The position numbers and the translations under genes were made by a program. Positions 17,938-26,468 of a stretch of 64,000 nucleotides of DNA are shown here, piece by piece. Each line of letters opens with the position of its first letter. Positions within the stretch are counted from its first letter, which is position 1. The notes below the pieces were generated by a model. That model worked only from the letters and a program-made list of their open reading frames with translations. It was not told the DNA's origin and did no database searches. This stretch comes from Mycolicibacterium brumae (GTDB taxonomy: Bacteria; Actinomycetota; Actinomycetes; Mycobacteriales; Mycobacteriaceae): the NCBI RefSeq assembly GCF_025215495.1, contig NZ_CP104302.1, positions 3,472,001-3,536,000 of the forward strand, written 5' to 3'.

Positions 17938-19965
17938 ATGGCCGAACCGAGCACCCCCGCCGAACCCGTCGATCCGCACCTGTGGCTGGAGGACGTCACC
18001 GGTGAGGCCGCGCTGGACTGGGTGCGCGCCCACAACGAGCCGACGCTGACGGAATTCTGCGACGACGAGTTCGAACAGTTCCGCGCCGAGGCGTTGGAGG
18101 TGCTCGACACCGACGCGCGCATTCCCTACGTCCGCCGCCGCGGTGAGCTGCTCTACAACTTCTGGCGTGACGCCGCCAATCCGCGCGGCCTGTGGCGCCG
18201 CACCACCCTGGAGTCCTATCGCACCGAAAACCCGGACTGGGACGTCATCCTCGACCTCGACGCGTTGGCCGCCGCCGAGGACGAGAACTGGGTGTGGGCC
18301 GGCGCCGCGGTCATCGAGCCCGAGCTGACACGGGCCTTGGTGTGCCTGTCCCGCGGCGGCGCCGACGCGGTGGTGGTCCGCGAATTCGACATGGCCACCC
18401 GCACATTCAACGACCAGGGCTTCGTCGTTCCGGAGGCCAAGACCGATGTCGGGTGGGCCGACGAGGACACCGTGCTGATCGGCACCGATTTCGGTCCGGG
18501 TTCGCTGACCGACTCCGGGTATCCGCGGATCGTCAAGCGCTGGCGGCGCGGCCAGCCGCTGGAGCAGGCCGAGACGGTGTTCAGCGGCGCGCACACCGAC
18601 GTCAGCGTGGGCGCCGGAGTGGACCGCACGCCCGGCTTCGAGCGCACCCTGGTGGTCCGGTCGCTGGATTTCCACAACCGCGAGCGCTACGAACTGACCC
18701 ACGACAACGAGTTGATCCGCATCGACGTGCCCACCGACGCGTCGATCTCGTTGCACCGCAATTGGCTGCTGATCCGGCCGCGCACTGAGTGGCTGATCGG
18801 CGAGCACAGCTATCCGGCCGGATCGCTCTTGGCCGCCGACTACGACGAATTCGTCTCCGGCGCAGTCGATCACCTCGATGTGGTGTTCACCCCCGACGAA
18901 CACACCTTCCTGGACAGTTTCGCCTGGACCAAGGACCGGCTGGTGCTGGTCACCCTGTGCGATGTGACGAGCCGAGTGCAGATCGTGACACCCGGCACCT
19001 GGGAGCGCCGCGACGTCGACGGACTGGAGCCAAACACCACCACCGTTGTGGTGGCCGCCGACACCCTCGGTGACGAGATCTTCCTGGACTCCAGTGGATT
19101 CGACCGGTCCTCACGATTGCTGTGCGGATCGGTGCACGGCGAGTTGAGCCAGGTCAAGAGTGCCCCGGAGATGTTCGACGCGGCCGGGTTGAGCGTGGCG
19201 CAACACTTCGCGACCTCCGCCGACGGCACCCGGATCCCGTACTTCGTTGTCGGACACCGTGATTCCAGCGGGCCGGGCAAAGCCCTGCTGGGCGGGTACG
19301 GCGGGTTCGAGCATTCCTCGCTGCCGGGGTACGGCGGGGTGCTGGGCCGGCTGTGGCTGTCCCGAGGCGGAACCTATGTGCTGGCCAACATCCGCGGCGG
19401 CGGCGAGTACGGCCCGGCCTGGCATACCCAGGCCACTCGCGAGGGCCGGCATCTGGTGGCCGAGGACTTCGCCGCGGTGGCAACCGACCTGGTGGACCGC
19501 GGCATCACCACCGTCGATCGGCTCGGCGCCCAGGGCGGCTCCAACGGCGGACTGCTGATGGGCATCATGCTGACCCGCTACCCGCAGTTGTTCGGCGCGC
19601 TGGTCTGCAGCGTGCCGTTGCTGGACATGCGTCGCTATCACAAGCTGCTGGCCGGGGCGTCCTGGATGGCCGAGTACGGCGATCCGGACAACCCGGAGGA
19701 CTGGGCGTTCATCTCCGAATACTCGCCGTACCAGAACATTTCGGCGGACGCGCACTACCCGGCGCTGCTGATGACGACGTCCACCCGTGATGACCGGGTA
19801 CATCCGGGACACGCCCGCAAGATGACCGCCGCACTGGAGGCGGCCGGACATTCGGTGCGCTACTACGAGAACATCGAGGGTGGCCACGCCGGGGCGGCGG
19901 ACAACTCGCAGGCGGCGTTCAAGGCCGCGCTGACCTACACCTTCCTGCACCGCGTGCTGCGCTAA
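17938..19965 (+). CDS. Prolyl oligopeptidase family serine peptidase (S9A; Rv0457c-like)
   Basis: 675 residues. The N-terminal beta-propeller (about 60-410) follows a leading DPHLWLEDV motif. The C-terminal alpha/beta-hydrolase domain has Ser535 in GGSNGG, an Asp in DDRV (618-621) and His650 in EGGHAGA. These match the catalytic triad of prolyl oligopeptidases, which cleave short proline-containing peptides in the cytosol. Length is typical and there is no signal peptide. The start is the ATG at 17938. Its stop overlaps the mmpL stop by 4 nt in a convergent arrangement. Confidence 0.92.
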   Translation: MAEPSTPAEPVDPHLWLEDVTGEAALDWVRAHNEPTLTEFCDDEFEQFRAEALEVLDTDARIPYVRRRGELLYNFWRDAANPRGLWRRTTLESYRTENPDWDVILDLDALAAAEDENWVWAGAAVIEPELTRALVCLSRGGADAVVVREFDMATRTFNDQGFVVPEAKTDVGWADEDTVLIGTDFGPGSLTDSGYPRIVKRWRRGQPLEQAETVFSGAHTDVSVGAGVDRTPGFERTLVVRSLDFHNRERYELTHDNELIRIDVPTDASISLHRNWLLIRPRTEWLIGEHSYPAGSLLAADYDEFVSGAVDHLDVVFTPDEHTFLDSFAWTKDRLVLVTLCDVTSRVQIVTPGTWERRDVDGLEPNTTTVVVAADTLGDEIFLDSSGFDRSSRLLCGSVHGELSQVKSAPEMFDAAGLSVAQHFATSADGTRIPYFVVGHRDSSGPGKALLGGYGGFEHSSLPGYGGVLGRLWLSRGGTYVLANIRGGGEYGPAWHTQATREGRHLVAEDFAAVATDLVDRGITTVDRLGAQGGSNGGLLMGIMLTRYPQLFGALVCSVPLLDMRRYHKLLAGASWMAEYGDPDNPEDWAFISEYSPYQNISADAHYPALLMTTSTRDDRVHPGHARKMTAALEAAGHSVRYYENIEGGHAGAADNSQAAFKAALTYTFLHRVLR

Positions 19966-22853
19966 TTCGCCGGGCGGCCCAGTAGTTCGCGCACCGCGGT
20001 GCGGGGCCCGTACGGGCGCAGCATCTCGCTTGCCGGGCGCGGCCGGATGTTCTGCGGCCACCAGAACCAGCGGCCCAACAATGCCGCCGTCGACGGCGTC
20101 ATGAAAGACCGGACGATCAGGGTGTCGAACATCAGCCCCAGCCCGATCGTCGTGCCGATCTGCCCGAGCACCCGCAGATCGCTGACGATGAACGCGGCCA
20201 TGGTCACCGCGAACACCAGACCGGCCGCGGTCACGACGGCGCCGGTGCCGCCCATCGCCCGGATGATCCCGGTCTTGAGCCCGGCGTGCACTTCCTCGCG
20301 GAACCGGGAGATCAGCAGCAGGTTGTAGTCCGCGCCGACTGCCAGCAGCAGGATGATCGCCAGCGCCTGCACAATCCAGTACAGGTTGATGCCAAAGATG
20401 TGCTGCCACAACAACACCGACAGACCGAACGACGCCCCCAGGGACAGCACCACCGTCCCGACGATGACCAGCGCAGCCACCAGGCTCCGGGTGATGAACA
20501 TCATCACCAGCAGGATCAGCGCCAGCGCGGACAGCGCGGAGATCATCAGGTCGTAGCGCGCGCCGTCGGCGATGTCCTTGTACATCGCCGCGGTGCCGGC
20601 CACGTACACCTTGGCGTCGGCCAGCGGGGTGGCCTTGATCGCGTCGAACGCGGCCTCCTTGATCGCGTCCACGTGTTCGATGCCTTCGGGGGTGGCGGGA
20701 TCCCCCTCGTGGGTGATGATCATCCGGGCCGCGTGGCCATCCGGGGAGAGGAACAGCTTCAACCCCCGCTGGAACGCCGGATTCTCGAACGCCTCCGGCG
20801 GCAGGTAGAACGAGTCGTCGTTCTTGGCCTCGTCGAACGCCTTGCCGAGCGCGGTGGCGGTCTGCAGTGACTCGCCGGCCTGGTCGGTCATGCCGTTGGT
20901 CAGCGCGTAGTTGCTCATGGTGAGTTCGAGATTGCGCTGCTGGGTTTCGATCTGCGGCGTTAGCAGCGCCAACAGCTGCGGCTGCAGTTCGTTGAGCTGG
21001 TCCAGGCTCGCGGTCACCGCGCTGAACTTCTCCGACAGGTCCGAGATGCCGTCGAGCGCGTCGAACACCGACCGCATGGCCGCGCACACCGGGATGTCGA
21101 AGCAGTGCGGCTCCCAGTAGAAGTAGTTGCGGATCGGGCGCAGGAAGTCGTCGAAGTCGGCGAGCTTGTCGCGCAGGCCGTCCACTGTTTTCACGGTCTC
21201 GTGGAAGGCCTGCACCTGCGCGTCGGTGGCCTCGGCGCTCTTGGTCTGCAGGGCCAGCTGCTGTCGCAGCGTCTCGATGCTCTTGGAGATCTCCCCGGCC
21301 TGGCTCAGCATGTTCGCCGACTGTTCCTGCTGCGCGCTGAGATTCATCACCTGGCCGGCGGATTGCGCGCTGAGTAGGAATGGGATCGACGAGTGCGTGA
21401 TGGGCGTGCCCAGCGGGCGGGTGATCGACTGCACCAACGCGATTCCGCGGGTGTGCAGCACCGATTTGGCCACCCGTTCGAGCAGGATCATGTCGGCCGG
21501 ATTGCGCATATCGCGGTCCGTCTCGATCATCAGCAACTCTGGGTTGAGCCGCGACGCCGAGAAATGCCGTTCCGCCGCTTGGTATCCCACATTGGCCGGG
21601 GCCCAGGCCGGCATGTAGGGCCGCACGTCGTAGTTGGTCCGGTAGCCCGACAGCGACAGCAGGCCGATGAGCGCGACCAGGCAGGACACCACGAAGATCG
21701 GTCCGGGCCACCGCGCGATGGAGGTGCCGATCCGTCGCCAGCCGCGGGTCTTGGTGGCGCGCTTGGGATCCAGCCAGCCGAACCGGCCGGCGATGGTGAT
21801 CATCGCCGGGCCCAGCGTCAGCGCGGCGGCCAGCGTGACCAGCACACCGAGGGCCGCCGGCAGGCCCAGGCTTTGGAAGTAGGGCAGCCGGGCGAAACTC
21901 AGGCAGAGCACGGCGCCGGCGATGGTCAGCCCGGATCCGACGATGACGTGCGCGGTGCCGCTGAACATCCCGTAGTAGGAGTGCTCACGGTCGCGCCCGG
22001 TGTTGCGGGTTTCCTGATAGCGGCCGACCAGGAAGATGGCCCAGTCGGTGCCGGCGGCGATGACCAGCAGGGTGAGCAGGTTCGTGGAGTAGGTGGACAG
22101 CCCGATGATGCCGCTGTTGGCCAGCGTCGCGACCACGCCGCGGGCGGCGGCGACCTCGACCAGCACCACGACCATCATCAGCGCGGTGGTGAGCACCGAG
22201 CGGTAGACCAGGAACAGCATCAGCGAGATGACGCCGAAGGTCAGCATGGTGACCTTGTCGGTGCCCTCGCTGCCGACGTCGAACTGGTCGGTCAGCAGCG
22301 GCGCGGCGCCGGTGACGTAAGCCCGCACGCCGGGCGGGGCCTGCTCGTCGGCGACGATGTGACGCACCGCCTCGACGGATTTGTTCGCCCGCGCCTGCCC
22401 CATATCGCCGACCAGGTAGATCTGGACGTAGGCGGCCTTGCCGTCCTTGCTCTGCGATCCGCCGGCGGTCAACGGGTCGCCCCAGAAGTCCTGCACGTGC
22501 TGAACGTGCTCGGTGTCGGCCCGCAGCCGCCTCACCAGCTTGTCGTAGTAGGCGTGCGCGTCGGCGCCCAATGCGTCGTCGCCCTCCAGCACGATCATCG
22601 CCGAACTGTCGGAGTCGAATTCGCCGAACACCTGGCCGATGTGCAGCATCGCCTGCCGAGACGGCGAATCCGGCGAGTTCATCGACACCGATCGCTCGTA
22701 GCCGACAATTTCCAGTTGCGGCCCAAGGGCGTTCGTCAGCGCGGCGACGGCCACCCAGAACAGCAGGATCGGGACGGCCAGCGCGCGGACGGTTCGCGCC
22801 GGGCGGGACCGGTGGACGTCGTCGGTGGTGGTGGCGTCGGTGGTGTCGCTCAT
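19962..22853 (-). CDS. MmpL family RND transporter
   Basis: 963 residues with about 12 membrane helices in two repeats, each preceded by a large periplasmic loop. Family motifs include GTDWAIFLVGRYQE in the first half and VGADYNLLLISRFREE in the second; their Asp/Tyr-type residues carry the proton relay. A long coiled-coil insert (about 470-640, with QSANMLSQAGEISKSIETLRQQ) matches the MmpL4/MmpL5-type periplasmic domain. These transporters export lipids, siderophores or drugs. The ATG overlaps the mmpS stop by 4 nt, so the pair is coupled. Sequence resembles the MmpL4/5 subgroup; substrate cannot be assigned. Confidence 0.93.
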   Translation of the reverse strand: MSDTTDATTTDDVHRSRPARTVRALAVPILLFWVAVAALTNALGPQLEIVGYERSVSMNSPDSPSRQAMLHIGQVFGEFDSDSSAMIVLEGDDALGADAHAYYDKLVRRLRADTEHVQHVQDFWGDPLTAGGSQSKDGKAAYVQIYLVGDMGQARANKSVEAVRHIVADEQAPPGVRAYVTGAAPLLTDQFDVGSEGTDKVTMLTFGVISLMLFLVYRSVLTTALMMVVVLVEVAAARGVVATLANSGIIGLSTYSTNLLTLLVIAAGTDWAIFLVGRYQETRNTGRDREHSYYGMFSGTAHVIVGSGLTIAGAVLCLSFARLPYFQSLGLPAALGVLVTLAAALTLGPAMITIAGRFGWLDPKRATKTRGWRRIGTSIARWPGPIFVVSCLVALIGLLSLSGYRTNYDVRPYMPAWAPANVGYQAAERHFSASRLNPELLMIETDRDMRNPADMILLERVAKSVLHTRGIALVQSITRPLGTPITHSSIPFLLSAQSAGQVMNLSAQQEQSANMLSQAGEISKSIETLRQQLALQTKSAEATDAQVQAFHETVKTVDGLRDKLADFDDFLRPIRNYFYWEPHCFDIPVCAAMRSVFDALDGISDLSEKFSAVTASLDQLNELQPQLLALLTPQIETQQRNLELTMSNYALTNGMTDQAGESLQTATALGKAFDEAKNDDSFYLPPEAFENPAFQRGLKLFLSPDGHAARMIITHEGDPATPEGIEHVDAIKEAAFDAIKATPLADAKVYVAGTAAMYKDIADGARYDLMISALSALALILLVMMFITRSLVAALVIVGTVVLSLGASFGLSVLLWQHIFGINLYWIVQALAIILLLAVGADYNLLLISRFREEVHAGLKTGIIRAMGGTGAVVTAAGLVFAVTMAAFIVSDLRVLGQIGTTIGLGLMFDTLIVRSFMTPSTAALLGRWFWWPQNIRPRPASEMLRPYGPRTAVRELLGRPAN

Positions 22854-23287
22854 GCGGCTTTGTCCAGGCAGGCGATGTAGCCGCTCTCCGCGTCGACACT
22901 GCGTTCGTCCTTGACGACGCCGTCGACGGTGATCCGGCAGCCGATGGAGCCGCCGCCGTGTGCGCGCAGGTCGGCGAACATCGTCGGGTCATTGGTGGTC
23001 AGTTCCCGTGACCATGGCAGCACGGCATTGTCGACGCGCTGCGGCTGGGCTTGCTCGTCGAGGAAGTTGATGGTCGCGGTGGCGCCGGGTGCGCCGAACA
23101 CCTCGAACGTCACCCGCTTCGGGTTGTAGGTGGTGTTGTCCAGCGACTCGACGCTGCGGGCGGTGATCCGGTTGTCCGACCCGAACATGCCCTGCAACCG
23201 GGCCACCGTGAATCCGACGGTGGCGATGACCACAACCAGCACCACCCACATCCAATGTCGCCGCGCAACTCGCAAGATCGCGCCCAT
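22850..23287 (-). CDS. MmpS family membrane accessory protein
   Basis: 145 residues: a basic start (ILRVARRHW), one membrane helix (about 12-30, WVVLVVVIATVGFTVARL), then a beta-rich periplasmic domain. That domain holds conserved VTFEVFGAPGATATINFLDEQAQPQRV, VLPWSRELTT and IGCRITVDGVVKDERS, with a Cys pair in the C-terminal half. MmpS proteins assemble with MmpL for export of siderophores or lipids. The ATG at 23287 replaces a 158-residue longer frame that runs antisense through the TetR gene. It is the first gene of the mmpS-mmpL operon, and a 24-bp palindrome lies 33 bp upstream. Confidence 0.92.
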   Translation of the reverse strand: MGAILRVARRHWMWVVLVVVIATVGFTVARLQGMFGSDNRITARSVESLDNTTYNPKRVTFEVFGAPGATATINFLDEQAQPQRVDNAVLPWSRELTTNDPTMFADLRAHGGGSIGCRITVDGVVKDERSVDAESGYIACLDKAA

Positions 23288-23320
23288 GCCGCACCCTTCG
23301 CGTCGGCCCCCGCCAAGATA

Positions 23321-23344
23321 GAACGGTACTGTACAGTACCGTTC
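23321..23344. promoter_or_regulatory. Perfect 24-bp palindromic operator for the TetR regulator
   Basis: The half-site GAACGGTACTGT (23321-23332) is followed immediately by its exact complement (23333-23344). It lies in the 78-bp gap between the divergent mmpS and TetR start codons. This places it over the promoter region of both genes, typical for a TetR autorepressor that also controls an exporter. Confidence 0.85.
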
Positions 23345-23353
23345 GGCTTTGGC

Positions 23354-23359
23354 TAGGGT
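23354..23359 (+). promoter_or_regulatory. Leaderless -10 box (TAGGGT) for the TetR gene
   Basis: TAGGGT is 6 nt before the ATG at 23366 and 10 bp from the palindromic operator, so the bound repressor would overlap the -35 region. Confidence 0.55.
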
Positions 23360-23365
23360 GTTCCC

Positions 23366-23959
23366 ATGACCTCCGAGCTGATCGACGCCGCCGCGCGGCC
23401 CCGCTGGTCGGCGCGTGAGCAGGAGTTTCTGACAATCACCCTGCGGCTGCTGCAGGAGCACGGCTACGACCGGCTGACCGTCGACGAAGTGGCCGCCGAA
23501 GCCAAGGCCAGCAAGGCCACCCTGTACCGGCGTTGGCCCTCCAAGACCGATCTGGTGGTGGCGGCCTTCATCGAGGGCGTACGCATCCAGGCCCGGCCCC
23601 CGAACACCGGTTCCTTGCGCGAGGACCTGCTGGCGATCGGCGGGATGATCTGCGCGACGGCCGGGACGCACGCGCCAACCGTCCGCGCGGTGCTCAACGA
23701 GATCTCCCGCACCCCGGCCCTCCGGGAGGCCATGCAGTCCGAATTCCTCGACGAGCGGCACGCCCTGTTCAACGAGGTGCTCGAGGCGGCCGTTCGGCGC
23801 GGTGAGATCAACGCCGACGCCGTCAACCCCGAACTGTGGAACGTGCTCCCGGGCTACCTGGTGTTCCGGTTCCTGCTGCCCACGCCGCCACCCGACGCGG
23901 AAACGGTGCGCGCACTGGTCGACGAGGTGGTGCTGCCGTCGCTGACGCGGAAGACCTGA
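23366..23959 (+). CDS. TetR-family repressor of mmpS-mmpL
   Basis: 197 residues. The HTH is at about 28-66 (YDRLTVDEVAAEAKASKATLYRRWPSKTDLV). The C-terminal TetR_C domain (about 80-190) contains GMICATAGTHAPTVRAVLNEISRTPALREAM. It diverges from mmpS with a perfect palindrome between, so repression of the exporter and of itself is the natural reading. The inducer is not evident from sequence. The arrangement is that of M. tuberculosis Rv0452 and mmpS4-mmpL4, although the block points the other way relative to the flanking backbone genes. Confidence 0.9.
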   Translation: MTSELIDAAARPRWSAREQEFLTITLRLLQEHGYDRLTVDEVAAEAKASKATLYRRWPSKTDLVVAAFIEGVRIQARPPNTGSLREDLLAIGGMICATAGTHAPTVRAVLNEISRTPALREAMQSEFLDERHALFNEVLEAAVRRGEINADAVNPELWNVLPGYLVFRFLLPTPPPDAETVRALVDEVVLPSLTRKT

Positions 23960-23962
23960 CGC

Positions 23963-24811
23963 TCAGCTGGCGCGGCGCAAACCACCGAGCAGGGTGGCGA
24001 TCACGCCGACCACCACCAGTCCCCCGCCTACGGCGAGACTGATCGTCAGCCAACTGTGCAGGCTGTCGAGCACTGTGCCGAACAAGGCCTGCGCCGCCGC
24101 GCGGGCGTCGGTGGTCAGCTGGTCGAACACCTCGTCGACCCGGCCGCGGCCGACCTCCGCGCCCGCCCAGCCGGCCGCGCCGACCAACAGACCCGAGACC
24201 CCGAGCGAGATCAGCCCGCGGCCCAGCCGTCGGGAACTCCACAGCGTCGCCACCGCGAACACCAGCGCCAGCAACGCCGCGCCGATCGCCACGATCGGCC
24301 CCCAGGTCGACGCCGGTTTCAGGGCTCCGGGGCGCGCCCAGTCCGGGGCTGCCTCGGTCAGCGGCACCGGGATTGCGTCGGGCACGCTGATGTTGAACTC
24401 CGCCAGGGTGTCGGTGAACGCGGGGTCGGACAGCATCGGCGCCACGTCGATCACCCAGCGACCTTGGTCGTCGACCTCGGAGCGGACCCGGTGGGTGAAC
24501 AACCAGCGGTGCGCGAACCGGTTGGCCTGCGCGAATTGGCCCGGAAACGCGCTCCCGCGGGTGTAGGAGGTGGCCACCGCGCGCACCACCGCCGGGTTCA
24601 CGCCGGAGCCCTCACCCGCCATCGACACGATCTGGGTGCTCAGCTGACTGGCGACGGCCAGCTGCAGCTCCGGATCGGCGGCCGCGCGCTGTGCCAGCGC
24701 CGCGTACCCGTCGGCCCGGATGAGATTGTGCTGCGCCCAGTTGGCCGGCACCGCGACGGCGAGCAACACGGTGGCCAGCAACCACAGCATGGCCGTCCGG
24801 ATCGCGCGCAC
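23963..24811 (-). CDS. Uncharacterised membrane protein
   Basis: 282 residues. One membrane helix is at the N-terminus (AMLWLLATVLLAVAVPANW). An extracytoplasmic region of about 145 residues follows. Three further helices lie in the C-terminal half (GPIVAIGAALLALVFAVATL; LISLGVSGLLVGAAGWAGAE; LTISLAVGGGLVVVGVIATLLGGL). The start is GTG at 24811, which has GAGGAGG 7 nt before it; the long upstream frame overlaps the PAP2 gene in another register. It ends 4 nt from the TetR stop in a convergent layout. I do not recognise a family beyond general mycobacterial membrane proteins. Confidence 0.7.
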   Translation of the reverse strand: MRAIRTAMLWLLATVLLAVAVPANWAQHNLIRADGYAALAQRAAADPELQLAVASQLSTQIVSMAGEGSGVNPAVVRAVATSYTRGSAFPGQFAQANRFAHRWLFTHRVRSEVDDQGRWVIDVAPMLSDPAFTDTLAEFNISVPDAIPVPLTEAAPDWARPGALKPASTWGPIVAIGAALLALVFAVATLWSSRRLGRGLISLGVSGLLVGAAGWAGAEVGRGRVDEVFDQLTTDARAAAQALFGTVLDSLHSWLTISLAVGGGLVVVGVIATLLGGLRRAS

Positions 24812-24898
24812 GACTCCCCCTCCTCGCAGGTTTGCCTCGCCAGTGTGGCACGGCGGCGCGTCGCCGCAGCAGCGCGCACGCCCGGGTCGGTCGGTGCC

Positions 24899-24973
24899 GT
24901 ACCGGAATGGGGTGTGTGCGGGGCGTTGTGTGGATAATCCCGTCGACGGCTCCCCCACACCCCATTTCGGTAC
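24899..24973. repeat. 18-bp inverted repeat with a DnaA-box-like sequence in the loop
   Basis: The arms 24899-24916 (GTACCGGAATGGGGTGTG) and 24956-24973 are complementary with one mismatch, around a 39-nt loop. The loop contains TGTGGATAA (24929-24937), the exact complement of the classical DnaA box TTATCCACA. The element begins 2 nt beyond the PAP2 stop codon. It may act as a terminator, a DnaA sink or the remnant of a small mobile element. Confidence 0.6.
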
Positions 24974-24975
24974 GC

Positions 24976-25542
24976 TCAGCGACCCGCCCCGACTCCCGGC
25001 GGTGGGCAGCCGGCGACGACGGCCGCCGCAGCGACCACCGCGGTGCCCAGGAACAGTGAGCCGACGGTGTCGGTGAAGTAGTGGTAGGTCAGCGACTGCC
25101 CGAGCATGCCCGCGACGATCAGCACACCGGCGGCCAGCACCGCCCAGCACTGCCAGGCCGCGACGATCACCAGCAGCCCGGCTACCACCACCAGGGCGGT
25201 GGTGTGCCCGCTCGGATAGGCCAGCGTGCCGCCCTTGGTTCGCCCGAACGCCGCCTTGATCGCCGGGACCAGCAGCAACGCCGACAATGGCGCGGTGACC
25301 AGCACGGTGGCGGCCACCCGCAGGCGCCGCTGCCACAACGCGACAGCGACGCCGATCACCCAGGCGGCGGTGACCACTCGGTGGTCGGTGACGAACAGCA
25401 GCACCAACCGCCAGTCGTAGATGGCGATGTTGTCGCGCAGGAAGTAACGGTCCAACCGGGTGGGGCCGCGGCCGACGACCCGGGCCAGCGCGATCATCAC
25501 CAGCACGCCGATGACCGGCCACCAGCGAAACAGCTGCCTCAT
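24976..25542 (-). CDS. PAP2-family phosphatase (membrane)
   Basis: 188 residues with five or six membrane helices. PAP2 signature motifs are present: a Lys/Arg motif (KAAFGRTKGG), the central PSGH (AYPSGHTTALV) and a third motif with His and Asp (TYHYFTDTVG). Such enzymes dephosphorylate lipid phosphates (phosphatidate, undecaprenyl pyrophosphate or similar) on the outer membrane face. The first motif lacks the usual Arg-Pro pair, and the Arg before the third motif is not obvious, so activity is probable but not certain. The ATG is at 25542. Substrate unknown. Confidence 0.82.
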   Translation of the reverse strand: MRQLFRWWPVIGVLVMIALARVVGRGPTRLDRYFLRDNIAIYDWRLVLLFVTDHRVVTAAWVIGVAVALWQRRLRVAATVLVTAPLSALLLVPAIKAAFGRTKGGTLAYPSGHTTALVVVAGLLVIVAAWQCWAVLAAGVLIVAGMLGQSLTYHYFTDTVGSLFLGTAVVAAAAVVAGCPPPGVGAGR

Positions 25543-25567
25543 GGCCGGCGACGTTACCCGCGGGCGC

Positions 25568-25951
25568 TCAGGCTCCGGCGCCGTGGAAGACCGCCTCGAC
25601 GTTATTGCCGTCGAGGTCGCGGACGAAGGCCCCGTAGTACCCCGGGTGGTACTCCGGCCAGCGGCGGGGGGCGTGCAAGGAGGTGGCCCCCAATTCGATC
25701 GCGGCGGCGTAGAACGCGTCGACGGCCGTAGTGTCGGCGGCCTGGAAAGCGAGGTGCACCTCCCGGTTGGGGCCCGACGCGTCGCCGGCGGACATATCGG
25801 CGATCCAGAAGCTGGGGTGCCCGTCGCGGCCGTACCCGACCGCGATGCCGTGATCCAGCTGTCGGGTGTACCCGAGCACGCCGAGCACCCGGTCGTAGAA
25901 CACCTGCGCAGCGGGCCAGTCGCCGCAGTTGATGCCGATGTGGTCGATCAT
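25568..25951 (-). CDS. VOC-family (glyoxalase/bleomycin-resistance fold) protein
   Basis: 127 residues in a single VOC domain with two beta-alpha-beta-beta-beta units. Likely metal ligands are His4 (MIDHIGI), the His of REVHLAFQA and the Glu of NNVEAVFH. The block FVRDLDGNNVEAV is typical of glyoxalase-like dioxygenases and lyases. Substrate unknown. It diverges from the PNPOx-type gene with a 52-nt gap, so promoters overlap. Confidence 0.85.
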   Translation of the reverse strand: MIDHIGINCGDWPAAQVFYDRVLGVLGYTRQLDHGIAVGYGRDGHPSFWIADMSAGDASGPNREVHLAFQAADTTAVDAFYAAAIELGATSLHAPRRWPEYHPGYYGAFVRDLDGNNVEAVFHGAGA

Positions 25952-25990
25952 GGGCTCACGCTACGTCCGCGCGCCGAGGCGCCGCGGGAC

Positions 25991-25996
25991 TATCGT
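25991..25996 (+). promoter_or_regulatory. Leaderless -10 box (TATCGT) for the PNPOx-like gene
   Basis: TATCGT is 7 nt upstream of the ATG at 26004. This supports that start over the longer frame from 25929, which would overlap the divergent VOC gene. Confidence 0.5.
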
Positions 25997-26003
25997 CGTG
26001 CGG

Positions 26004-26351
26004 ATGAGCTCCGTCGACCTGGACCGCCTGACCGCAGCCCTGCCCGACTTCGACCAGGCCTTTCTGGTCACCGTCGGCGACGACGGCCGCCCACACGTGG
26101 TGGAGGTGGATCCGATGTTCACCGCCGGGGCCTTCGACGTCGGCGCTGTCGGTGGGCATACCGCGGCGAATCTGGCCGACCGCCCGAACGTCACCCTGCT
26201 GTGGCCGGCCCGGGAACCCGGCGGCTACGCGCTGATGGTCGACGGGCTGGCCCAGGCCAATCCCGCGTCGACGGTGGTGGTCCCCACCAAAGCGCTGTTG
26301 CACCGGCGCGGCGCCGACGGCTCCCCGGACTGCGTCATCTTCAGGACCTGA
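26004..26351 (+). CDS. Pyridoxamine 5'-phosphate oxidase-fold protein
   Basis: 115 residues of split-barrel flavin-binding fold (FLVTVGDDGRPHVVEVDP, then VGGHTAANLADRPNVTLLW). Mycobacteria have many such short F420- or flavin-binding proteins, often with reductase or heme-degrading roles. The typical flavin/F420-contacting basic residues (R/K in the second strand) are partly absent here, so cofactor use is uncertain. It is followed by the large inverted repeat and then the convergent groEL2 terminator. Confidence 0.75.
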   Translation: MSSVDLDRLTAALPDFDQAFLVTVGDDGRPHVVEVDPMFTAGAFDVGAVGGHTAANLADRPNVTLLWPAREPGGYALMVDGLAQANPASTVVVPTKALLHRRGADGSPDCVIFRT

Positions 26352-26372
26352 ACGCACCGCACTGGGCGGCTT

Positions 26373-26449
26373 CGTCAAAATGTGCGTGGATTCGGCGGGT
26401 CCGCTGGCTATATGCCAGTAGACCCGCCGAATCCACGCACATTTTGACG
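26373..26449. repeat. Perfect 29-bp inverted repeat forming a long cruciform/hairpin
   Basis: Arms 26373-26401 and 26421-26449 are perfectly complementary (first bases CGTCAAAATGTGCGTGGATT). The 19-nt centre holds a further CTGGC/GCCAG stem. It lies between the convergent PNPOx-like gene and groEL2, beyond both stop codons, and just outside the separate groEL2 terminator. It is unusually long for a terminator and looks like a dispersed palindromic element. Confidence 0.75.
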
Positions 26450-26468
26450 GGCTCGCGCCCAAGAGGAG

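Noticed and set aside
19111..21711. 866-residue minus-strand ORF overlapping mmpL and the peptidase gene
   Set aside because: It is a frame-shifted shadow of mmpL in high-GC DNA: Arg/Gly-rich, without domains, and fully covered by better genes.
24929..24937. Replication origin
   Set aside because: Only a single DnaA-box-like site was seen, with no dnaA, dnaN or AT-rich unwinding region.
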